A DNA stretch of 64,000 bases from JACVRM01 sp046262315. Its GTDB lineage: Bacteria; Actinomycetota; Thermoleophilia; Gaiellales; Gaiellaceae. The first letter of the stretch is position 1. Every line of letters starts with the position of its first letter. The DNA lies in contig JBHEMZ010000029.1 in NCBI GenBank assembly GCA_046262315.1, positions 1 to 64,000 of the forward strand, written 5' to 3'. Positions 1 through 7,800 of the stretch are shown piece by piece. The position numbers and the translations under genes are program-made. Under the pieces are notes generated by a model. That model saw only the letters and a program-made list of their open reading frames with translations. It had not been told where the DNA came from and did no database searches.

Positions 1-404
1 AGACCTGGCTCTTGCTCATGCGCTCGACCCCGAGCTGCTGCACGAGCTTCTCCACCCGCCGCGTCGAGACGCCGGTAGGCGTCGGCGATCACCGAGACGA
101 AGGCTTGCTCTGCCCGCCGGCGCGGCTCGAGCAGCCAGTCGCGGAAGTAGCTTCCCGCGCGCAGCCTGGGAATCGCGAGCTCGATCGTGCCCACGCGCGT
201 GTCCCAGGCTCGCTCGCGGTAGCCGTTGCGGATGTTGACCCGCTCGGTCGAGCGCTCGCCGTAGGGCGCGCCGCAGAGCGCGTCCGCCTCCGCGCCCATC
301 AGCGCTTCGGCGAAGTCCTGCACCATCGCCCCCAGCAGATCCGGGCTCGCTGCCTGCAGCTGCTTGCCCAGCCAGCCCGACACGTCCATCGTCACCTCGA
401 CCAC
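1..404 (-). pseudogene. IS256 (mutator)-family transposase, N-terminal part, frameshifted
   Basis: Minus-strand translation from GTG at 404 gives the conserved start of mutator-type transposases, including LMGAEADALCGAPYGERS, NIRNGYRER, TIELAIPRLR, then after a frame change VSTRRVEKLVQQLGV and MSKSQV. A Shine-Dalgarno AGGAGG at 411-416 supports the GTG start; ATG at 389 is an in-frame alternative. Near position 79 the frame breaks between ADAY and GVSTRRVE. About five bases seem missing relative to the family, so this copy is probably inactive. The catalytic DDE part would lie beyond the window edge. Family assignment rests on motif recall; the frameshift is seen directly. Confidence 0.85.
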
Positions 405-420
405 CGTGCTCCTCCTCGCT

Positions 421-587
421 TGTCTTTGATCGGACTCCGCGAGGATGACGCGGTGGTCAGCTACATCGGGCGCTTCGCGCCCGCCGTCACCGTCGCGCTC
501 GCCTCATCGAAGGGCGGCGCGCCGGCGACGGAGCTCACCTCATCGCGCTCGAACACCACGAGCGGGGACGCTACTAAAATCCGGCGG
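421..587. other. Intergenic, possible left flank of the IS element
   Basis: 167 bp between the transposase start and the stop of the next minus-strand gene. I see no gene. IS256-type elements carry a short untranslated left end with an inverted repeat upstream of the transposase, so that end should lie here, but I could not identify the repeat without the right end of the element. Confidence 0.3.
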
Positions 588-1850
588 CTAGCCCACAGCG
601 AAGGTCGGCTCGGGCGTCATCGCCAAGAGTCGTCCGCCTGGCCTTGGTCGCACGCCGAGCAGCGATTCGTCGAGCGCGCCGACCAGCTCCAGCCGGTCGC
701 CGAAGAGCAATGCTTCGATGAGGGCGTCGCGCACGGCCGGCGCTGCATCACCGGCCTCGGCACCCTCCACGAGCGGGCGCAGGCGCGCATGCCGATCGGC
801 GCGCTCGCGCGGAGTTTCGCCGAGCAGTACTGCGGCGCGCAGCGCGGCCGCCCACAGGCCGTCCCCGGCGCCGAGCAGAGCATCGAGCGCGACGCGCAGC
901 TGCTCCGAGCGAAACGGCTCGGGTTGGAAGAGCGAGAGTTCCCAGCGGTCGAGAGCCTCGCCCAGCCGCGGATCCTCGTCAGCAGTCGCTACGCGCTCGC
1001 GGAGGCGGCGCGCGAGATCGCCGCGGAAGACGTCGAGGCGCGTCGGTTCGCCGGGCGGCGGGGCCGCAGCAATCGGCAGCACCGGTTTGACGCCGACCGG
1101 CCGCCAGTCGATGCGCTCGAAAAGCACAGGGCCTGCCGCCACGGGCCCACCCACCGCGAGTCGGAGTGCCGTCACGGCGTCGGCCAGCTCCGCGCCGGCG
1201 TCCGGCCGCGCAGTGGCGCCGCGCGGCAAGGCGCGCACGAGCTCGAGCACGGCCGCGCGGTCCGGCTCCCGCCCGAAGCGCTCGGGCAGCAGACCGCTCG
1301 ACTCCGGCCACGGTCCGGACAGCTCCCCCGTTACGAACGGGCGCGCGCGGAGGCCCCCGCCGAGTTCGACCGGGTCTCCGAGCTCGAGGCCGATCAAAGG
1401 AGCAACGACCGTGTGCCGGCGTTCGGCACCGTGCAGAGAACGCTGGAGCTCTGCAAACTCGCGCTCCCAGGTCTCGTCGTCCCAGTCGAAGCCGCCGCGC
1501 GCTTCTGCGGTGCGAGAGAGCAGTGGGAGGAGAATCGTCTCGAAGAGCTCGTCCTCCCCGCTCCCGCCGCCGCTGAACGAGCCGGCGAACAGGCCGGCGG
1601 CCGGATCGGCGGCGAGCACGTCGAGCGCGGCGCGCGCATCCGGAAGCGCCGCCAGCCGCTCGCGCCGCGCCTCGACGAAGGAAGCGACGAGCGGCCGGAA
1701 CTCGTAGAAGGTCGTGCGCCCCTGCGCGTCGTGCTCCTCGAAGGCGAAGGGCACCTCCGCCCCGGTGTCCACGTCCGCCTGGAGCAGGGCGAAGCCCGCA
1801 AGGCAGAAGCAGCGCAGGGCAGCGTGAAGCTCTGGCGAGCGCGAAGACAC
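588..1850 (-). CDS. Hypothetical protein, acidic, about 420 aa
   Basis: A 420-residue ORF from GTG at 1850 with codon use typical of the window. I recognise no domain. The protein is rich in Ala, Leu, Glu and Arg, with many DALLGAG/ALLFGD-type helical stretches, no signal peptide and no membrane segment; it ends TPEPTFAVG. A more internal start is possible because no Shine-Dalgarno sequence is clear upstream. It lies downstream of the nei-like gene on the same strand, about 150 bp away, and next to the broken transposase. Function is unknown; soluble cytoplasmic location is inferred from composition. Confidence 0.7.
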   Translation of the reverse strand: MSSRSPELHAALRCFCLAGFALLQADVDTGAEVPFAFEEHDAQGRTTFYEFRPLVASFVEARRERLAALPDARAALDVLAADPAAGLFAGSFSGGGSGEDELFETILLPLLSRTAEARGGFDWDDETWEREFAELQRSLHGAERRHTVVAPLIGLELGDPVELGGGLRARPFVTGELSGPWPESSGLLPERFGREPDRAAVLELVRALPRGATARPDAGAELADAVTALRLAVGGPVAAGPVLFERIDWRPVGVKPVLPIAAAPPPGEPTRLDVFRGDLARRLRERVATADEDPRLGEALDRWELSLFQPEPFRSEQLRVALDALLGAGDGLWAAALRAAVLLGETPRERADRHARLRPLVEGAEAGDAAPAVRDALIEALLFGDRLELVGALDESLLGVRPRPGGRLLAMTPEPTFAVG

Positions 1851-1997
1851 CCGGACGGGTTACGTGACCAAGACGGTCACTCCTGCCGGCGGGCGATGCC
1901 CTTGACAGCCCGCGGCGGTGTGTTCACAGGAGCGTCGCCGACGCGGGCTCTGCCGGCGTCGGCCTCTATGGTTGTCGGAGAGCAGCAAATTCGACCG

Positions 1998-2034
1998 AGG
2001 ACGTCATGGCGCGCGACGCGCGTCGGACTTCCGG
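1998..2034. repeat. Diverged copy of the GTCATGGCGCGC palindromic repeat
   Basis: This stretch matches the 37-nt hairpin unit at 21139-21175, 21253-21289, 47009-47045 and 47111-47147 (shared core CGTCATGGCGCGCG and CGGACTT), though its outer stem is degraded. It overlaps the 3' end of the DNA glycosylase gene: the antisense of CATGACG in the repeat provides that gene's TGA stop and encodes its last residues. Confidence 0.7.
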
Positions 2035-2777
2035 TCGAGAGGGCCTGGCTGGCAGGCGGGGCACCAGTAGGCCATCCGGTTGTCGTCTCCCTGGCCTCGC
2101 GAGCGGATCGTCGTTCCGCAGCGCGGGCACGGCCGGCCGGCGGCGCGGTAGATCGAGCGCTCCTCGCGCCCGATCTCGACCGAGGGGCGCATCAGGCGCC
2201 GCGCCTCCTCGAGTACGCGGCCGAGCTCGTCTTGGCCAAGATCGCCGACGCGGCGCCACGGCGAGACGCGCGCGTGCCACAGGGCCTCGGCACGCCAGAG
2301 GTTGCCGATGCCCGAGACGAGCCGCTGGTCGAGCAGTGCCTCCCCCACCTCGCGCACACCGGCCGCCGCGCGGAATCGACCCGCGACCACATCGATGTCC
2401 AGCTCCGGCGCGAGGATGTCCGGGCCAACACGGCGCACGGCGCGGTCGTTCAGCTCGAGCACCGACCCGCCGCGCAGCACGGCCTGGCTTCGGGAGCCAC
2501 GCAGCACGAGCCAGGGCTTGCCGTAGAGGGGCGCGTCGCGCGGCACCACGCGCCAGCTGCCCGACATGCGCAGGTGGCTGCGCAGGACCACACCGCCCTC
2601 GAAGCGCAGCAGCAGGTTCTTTCCGACGGCCTCCACGGCTTCAAGCCGGCGGCCGTCGACCTGCTCGGCCACCCCGGTGGCAGCGGCGCGCGGATTCGGG
2701 GACTCCGCGCTGACTGTCTCGCCGACCAGCGTCTGGAGACGGCGCGCAGCGCGGTGGAGGCTGTCACCCTCTGGCAC
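2004..2777 (-). CDS. nei: Fpg/Nei-family DNA glycosylase (endonuclease VIII-like)
   Basis: Bifunctional glycosylase/AP lyase of base-excision repair. Starting at GTG 2777 the protein begins VPEGDS, so Pro2 (Schiff-base nucleophile) and Glu3 sit where the family requires; longer upstream starts would bury them and are rejected. The middle carries the helix-two-turn-helix region (EVGEALLDQRLVSGIGNLWRAEA), and the C-terminus a four-cysteine zinc finger (CPRCG at about residue 227 and CPAC 16 residues later). About 257 aa, normal for Nei2. In mycobacteria nei2 adjoins lhr; here lhr lies about 2.1 kb upstream on the same strand, separated by two inserted genes. The final residues and stop come from a palindromic repeat. 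Confidence 0.93.
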   Translation of the reverse strand: MPEGDSLHRAARRLQTLVGETVSAESPNPRAAATGVAEQVDGRRLEAVEAVGKNLLLRFEGGVVLRSHLRMSGSWRVVPRDAPLYGKPWLVLRGSRSQAVLRGGSVLELNDRAVRRVGPDILAPELDIDVVAGRFRAAAGVREVGEALLDQRLVSGIGNLWRAEALWHARVSPWRRVGDLGQDELGRVLEEARRLMRPSVEIGREERSIYRAAGRPCPRCGTTIRSRGQGDDNRMAYWCPACQPGPLDRKSDARRAP

Positions 2778-2805
2778 CAGCGCAATTCTGGCACGCTCCC
2801 GGCCC

Positions 2806-3252
2806 ATGCTCGCATCCGCACCTCGTCTTTCAGACCGCGTCCACCCTGCCGTCGCGGGTGCCGTCGCGGCGACGGTCTGGGGACTCCTCGAGCCGCTCGA
2901 CCAGCGCCTGTTCCGCTACGGCTATTCGGACATCGCACTGCTCGGCAAGGCGGTGACGCGCCGGCACTGGCGCTCCGCCGGCTTCGTGATGCACGCGGTC
3001 AACGGCGCGATGTTCGGGGTGGCCTTCCACGAGCTGCGGCGGCTGACCGGTGCGCCGCCGAAACGGCTCGCGCTCGCCGCGGCGCTCATGGAGCACGTCG
3101 CGCTCTACCCGCTCTCCTATTTCGTCGACCGCCACCATCCGGCCCGCGGGGAGCCCGGCGTGCCGCCACTCCTACGCAGCCCGAGGGCGTTCGGCCAGGC
3201 GACCGTACGCCACACGCTCTTCGGTCTCGTGCTCGGCCGCCTCGCGCGCTGA
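2806..3252 (+). CDS. Conserved hypothetical protein, about 148 aa, likely membrane-associated
   Basis: Divergent from nei with 28 bp between the starts. From ATG 2806 the protein reads MLASAPRLSDRVHP, followed by hydrophobic segments (AVAGAVAATVWGLLEPLDQ; ALAAALMEHVALYPLSYF; FGLVLGRLA) separated by basic loops. This suggests three or four short membrane-spanning or re-entrant helices, but hydrophobicity is moderate. I recognise no named family. The divergent arrangement could mean shared control with DNA repair, which is only an inference from position. Confidence 0.7.
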   Translation: MLASAPRLSDRVHPAVAGAVAATVWGLLEPLDQRLFRYGYSDIALLGKAVTRRHWRSAGFVMHAVNGAMFGVAFHELRRLTGAPPKRLALAAALMEHVALYPLSYFVDRHHPARGEPGVPPLLRSPRAFGQATVRHTLFGLVLGRLAR

Positions 3253-3275
3253 CGGCATGCTCGTAGACTCGGCCG

Positions 3276-4137
3276 ATGCGCGTGCTCGCAGCCACAGCAC
3301 TAGCTGCAGCAGTCCTGCCCCTCGGAGCCGCCGCGGACTCGCCAACGATCGACGGATACGGCCTTTGGACGCTCGCGCGGCTGGGCTACGGGGATCTGGA
3401 AGTGCCGACAGATAGTGGCGACGTGTCCGTGCCGTTCCTGTTCCCGCCGGGCGCGCAGCAAGGCCCTGGACACTGGTGGGTGATGCACGTACACCTGCGA
3501 ATCGGCCTCGCGCCCGACACACCGCCTGGCGAGGTTGGTCTCGGTGGCCACGAACGGCTTCACGTCGTCGCAAACGATCTTCAAGGTGGGTCGAGACGCG
3601 GAAGGGCTGAGTGTGCGCACGAGCACTCTCGACCTCATCGAAGGAAGGCTCGTTCGGACTACCCGCGGCCGCGAGGTCGAGGTACGTCACGCCAACTACA
3701 TGCAAGATCGTGGCGTTTCCGCTGGCGAAGCGTCCTTCACCGTGCAGGTCAGGACCTTCTACGGCGCGCGCGTCGAATCCCTCCGCATCTTCTCGGACAG
3801 CGGCCTGGAGCTGACACCACTGGGCCCTGGCCGGATGATGCTCGACGTACACGCTCCTCGGGGCGTCCGCCGCGGCACGACATTCGCGATCCGTTTCCTG
3901 CTGAGGCGCGTCGGCGGACGCTCACTGCGCCAAGTCACGTTGACTCCGGACGTGTCGCAGTGCGACAACGCGCGGCTGCTCGGCCCGCGTCGAGGTGCAT
4001 GGGATGTTGTTTCCCGGTCAGCCGCCGAACGCTTCCACATGAGAGCGGAACGGCGCGGCCCCTGTCTCGTATCCCTCTACGCGGGGAGCGCGTCGAGCGG
4101 CCAGCAGGCGGAGGCGCTCATCCGCGTACTACCGTGA
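3276..4137 (+). pseudogene. Secreted hypothetical protein, interrupted by a +1 frameshift
   Basis: ATG at 3276 starts a clear Sec signal peptide (MRVLAATALAAAVLPLGAAA) and continues to about residue 86 (RIGLAPDTPPGE). From about 3533 the coding sense moves one frame: VSVATNGFTSSQTIF runs on to a natural stop at 4137 (EALIRVLP). Joined, the product would be about 287 aa and entirely extracytoplasmic, with two late cysteines. One surplus base near 3531-3535 explains both halves. A TAGACT box 6 nt upstream of the ATG suggests leaderless transcription. It could be a genuine mutation or an assembly error; no family recognised. Confidence 0.65.
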
Positions 4138-4162
4138 CGGTAACCTAGGGCGCAACACTGAG

Positions 4163-4264
4163 CGGCGGGACCCGGCGACGAAGCCAGCCTCGGCGGGGAG
4201 TGACAGGTTCTCGCTCTCAGCCACCGGCTCGCCGTCGAAGCGCTCGAACGGCCAGGCGCTTCGA
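4163..4264 (-). pseudogene. Degenerate copy of the lhr 3' end
   Basis: The minus strand reads FERFDGEPVAESENLSLP, then AEAGFVAGSRRSVLRP, matching the last 34 residues of the lhr gene that ends at 4871 (VERFDGEPVTESTVLPLF, then EEAGFLAGPRRVVLRP). The DNA aligns over about 100 bp with 4889-4990, including an identical block CTCGCCGTCGAAGCGCTC. No functional reading frame is attached upstream, because the membrane-protein gene intervenes. It is a remnant of a second lhr end, made by duplication or by insertion of the neighbouring gene. Confidence 0.8.
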
Positions 4265-4310
4265 CGGCGGTTTCCGCAATGCTCGACTCCTCCGGCTGGC
4301 GCGCTGAAGC

Positions 4311-4796
4311 TCAGCAGCGCGTATCGAGGACGAAGGGCCGGCCGACGTCGCACGCGTTCATGAATTCGACGGCGCGAAGGCTGAGCACCATGAACGCGAC
4401 CACCGCAGCCGTCGCGGCCGTGGGCAGCCACGGCCCCCGCTCGCCGTGCCGCCGGGCGAGCACCCACCCGAGGCCAGCGGCGAGGGCGAGCACCAGCTTC
4501 GCCTGGAAAACGAACGCCTCGTAATTCTCCCCTCGCCGTTCCGGTCCCTCACCGTAAGGCACGCGCCGCGTGTAGAGGGCCACCGCCTCGAAGACGACGA
4601 CGCCCGCTGCGAACGCAATGAGCGCCGCACCGGCCGCGAACGCGAGCGCCTTCAGGTGTCCGGCATCGCGCCCCCGCCGTGCGATCAGCGTCGCGATTCC
4701 CACGACGAGCACGGTGAAGGCAAGCGCCGCGCCTGTCCAGGCGATGAGATGGCCGACAAAGCCCTGCTCGACGAAGTAGTCGACAAAGCCGCCCAT
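4311..4796 (-). CDS. Small four-helix integral membrane protein
   Basis: 161 aa from ATG 4796 with a good Shine-Dalgarno (GAGGAG, 5 nt away). Four hydrophobic segments are visible: about 17-38 (HLIAWTGAALAFTVLVVGI), 50-72 (AFAAGAALIAFAAGVVVF), 98-112 (AKLVLALAAGLGWVL) and 124-142 (TAATAAVVAFMVLSL). A basic loop follows the first, and the end is cysteine-containing (ACDVGRPFVLDTRC). No family recognised. It sits between a degenerate and an intact copy of the lhr 3' end, so it may have arrived as an insertion. An AT-rich palindromic operator covers its promoter, so it is probably regulated by a DNA-binding repressor not encoded nearby. Confidence 0.8.
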   Translation of the reverse strand: MGGFVDYFVEQGFVGHLIAWTGAALAFTVLVVGIATLIARRGRDAGHLKALAFAAGAALIAFAAGVVVFEAVALYTRRVPYGEGPERRGENYEAFVFQAKLVLALAAGLGWVLARRHGERGPWLPTAATAAVVAFMVLSLRAVEFMNACDVGRPFVLDTRC

Positions 4797-4807
4797 GTCT
4801 CCTCATT

Positions 4808-4843
4808 CATAGCTAACATGCTATTTATAGCACGTGCGCTATG
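4808..4843 (-). promoter_or_regulatory. Operator-like inverted repeat over the membrane-protein promoter
   Basis: Imperfect inverted repeat with 17-bp arms and a 2-bp centre: CATAGCTAACATGCTAT, then TT, then ATAGCACGTGCGCTATG; 14 of 17 positions pair. It is strikingly AT-rich for this genome. On the minus strand it contains a TATAAA -10-like hexamer (4824-4829), about 28 bp before the ATG at 4796. Size and symmetry fit a dimeric repressor or activator site (MarR- or TetR-like). The regulator is not identified. Confidence 0.7.
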
Positions 4844-4870
4844 AAATGAACCTCGGGCCGCACAGGATCT

Positions 4871-7800
4871 CTACGGCCGCAGGACGACGCGGCGGGGACC
4901 GGCCAGAAAACCGGCCTCCTCGAACAGCGGCAGCACCGTGCTCTCCGTCACTGGCTCGCCGTCGAAGCGCTCCACCGCCAGGCGCTTGGACCGTCCCCGC
5001 TTCACGTGCTCAACGAGCGCAGCAAGCGCGGGCCGCAGCCACTCCTCCTCGTCCGGGTCGCGGAGTGGCACGATCGTGCGCCCGCCCCGCTCCACGAACA
5101 GCGCCGCCTTGCCGTTCAGCAGCACGACCTGCGCGCCCGCTACGCGGGACGCTCGGCCGCCAGCCCGCTTCGGCCACGGCAGTACTGCGCCGTAGGGCTG
5201 TGCGGGATCGGGGGCTGCCAGCACGAGCGTTTCCGTCTCTCCCTCGGGCGCCGCACGCAGCTCGCGCAGGCGCTCGACCGCCCCACCAAGGGCGAACTGC
5301 GCCCCGCCGAGCCCTTCGACGAAGTAGCCGCGCCGGCAGAGCCCAAGCGTCTCGAGCGCCTTCAGCTCGCCGTACACCGCGCCGTAGCCACCCGTGATTC
5401 CCTCCGCTCGGACGCCGTCGCGCGTGACGATGCCCTGGCGCTCGAGCAGCAGCTCGGCGAGCGCGCGGCGGTCGGGCCCCTCCGCGAACAGCCGGTCCGT
5501 GAGCGACCACCGGCCCTGCGTAGCCGTCGCGCCGGAGGCGCGACGGCGAGAGAACCGCCGTGGGCGTCGCGCCGCCTGCGCGGCGCCGTAGCGGCGCGGG
5601 GCACGCAGCGGTGTCCAGGCGTCGTTCGTCACTTCCCCGGCCCAGACCAGCTCCCAGAGAGCGGGCAGCGCTTCCTGCACGTCGAGTCCGGCGGCGGCGA
5701 CGAGATCGAGCCAGAACTCCGCGCTGTGCGTCAGCGCCCGACGGACCGCCGCATGCGGCGTCTCATCGGGCCGCTCGGCGGCCGCCGGCCGGCCCAGCAG
5801 GGGCGCGTCTTCGCGGAAGTAGACGGCAACGCGATCCAGCCCCGCTCCGACCCAGACGAGCTCCCCCGAAGCGCAGAGACCGTCGAGCTGCAGCGGCGAG
5901 TACCCGGGGACGCGACGCGGCAGCACCTCGCTCTCCCACAGGGAGACGGGCAGCGTGAGCGCCTGGAGCGGGACGAGCGCCTCGCGGAGCGAAGCGCGGC
6001 GGTCGATGCCGTGCCAGCTCGGCAGGAAGCGTCCGAGCGCGGCCTGTTCCGCGGGCTCGACCTCCTTCCGCAGTGCAGCCAGCGACGCGCGGCGCAGCCG
6101 CCGCAGGACTTCGGGGTCGCACCACTCACGCTCGGTGCCACCGGGTCGCAGCTCGCCGCGGACGAGCTTCTCGTCGCGCTCGAGCGCCTGCAGCTCACTC
6201 TCGACGCGCACGCGGTCGACGCCAAAACGCTCCGCCGCCTCGCGCGTCGTGAACGGCCCTCGGCCTCGTGCGAAGCGCGCCAGGAGGCCACGCAACGGCT
6301 CCTCGCCGGGATCGAGGAACGCCTCGGGTAAACCCCCGGGCGGCATGACCCCCACGGCGTCGCGGTAGCGCCCCGCATCCTCGGCGGCGAAGAGTGCGTC
6401 GCGCCCACCGACCTTGACCCGGATCGCGCGCCGCTCGCGGAGCAGGCTCTCGGCGAAGCCGGCGTCGTACTCGCCCTCGAAGAGGTGCCCGCGCAGGAGG
6501 AGCTGGTCGTGGAGGCCGTCGGCGTTGCGCGGCGAGCCGCGGAGCTGCTCCTCGACCTCCTCTAGCGCCCCCGGGTCAAGCAGGTCACGCAGCTCCTCCC
6601 GACCCAGCAGCTCGCGCAGCAGGTCGCGGTCGAGCGACAGCGCCTGCGCACGGCGCTCCGCCGCGGGCGTGTCGTCCTCGTACATGTAGGTGGCGATGTA
6701 GTCGAAGAGCAGCGAGGCGGCGTAGGGCGAGGCGGAGGAGGTCTCGATCTCGACGAGGTCGAGCTCTCTCGTGCGCACCCCCTGCAGCACATGGTGGAGC
6801 GCGGGCAGGTCGAAGACGTCCTGCAGGCACTCGCGGTACGTCTCGAGGATGACCGGGAACGAGCCGTACTTGCGCGCGACCTGCAGCAGGCTCTGCGCCT
6901 TCAGGCGTTGCTGCCAGAGCGGCGTGCGCTGCCCTGGACGGCGGCGGGGGATCAGCAGCGCCCGGCCGGCGTTCTCGCGGAAGCGTGCCCCGAAGAGCGC
7001 CGTCTGGCCCAGCTCGCCTACGACGAGGTCCTCGAGCTGCTCAGGGTCGACGAGCAGCTCCTCGACCGGCGGCGGCTGGTCGGCGTCCGGGAAGTGGAGC
7101 GCGATGCCATCGTCCGACCAGATAGACTGCGCGTCGAGGCCAGCGCCATCGCGCAGTCGCGCGGTCATGGCCATCGCCCAGGGCGCGTGCACGCGGGCGC
7201 CGAACGGTGTCAGCACGCAGACGCGCCAATCGCCGATCTCGTCGCGGAACCTTTCGACGACCACCGTTCGGTCAGAGGGGACCGCGCCGGTCGAGCCTTC
7301 CTGCTCGCGCAGGAAGGTTAGGAGGTTCTTCGCGGCGCGCTCGTCGAGCCGATGCTCTCGCTGCAACCGCGCCATAGCCCTCTCGTCAGAGAGGGCCACG
7401 AGTTCACGCGAGGTCTTGCCGATCGCGGCGCCGAGCTCGTAAGGGCGGCCGATGCCCTCTCCCTTCCAGAACGGCACCGCCCCCGGCACGCCTGGGGCTG
7501 GCGTCACCAGCACGCGATCGCGCGTGATCTCCTCGATCCGCCACGTGGAAGCGCCGAGCAGGAACGTCTGGCCGGCACGCGCCTCGTAGACCATCTCCTC
7601 GTCGAGCTCCCCGACCCGACCGCCACCGTCCACCTGGAAGACGCCGAACAGGCCGCGGTCCGGGATCGTGCCCGCGTTCGTGACGGCTAGGCGGCGCGCC
7701 CCCGAGCGGCCGCGGATGGTGCCGGCCGTGCGGTCCCAGACGATGCGGGGGCGCAGCTCGGCGAACTCGTCGGAGGGGTAGCGGCCGGCAAGCATGTCCA

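Noticed and set aside
12..3266. 1,084-aa plus-strand open frame
   Set aside because: Antisense shadow of transposase, hypothetical and nei genes; low-complexity Arg/Ala-rich translation and no domain.
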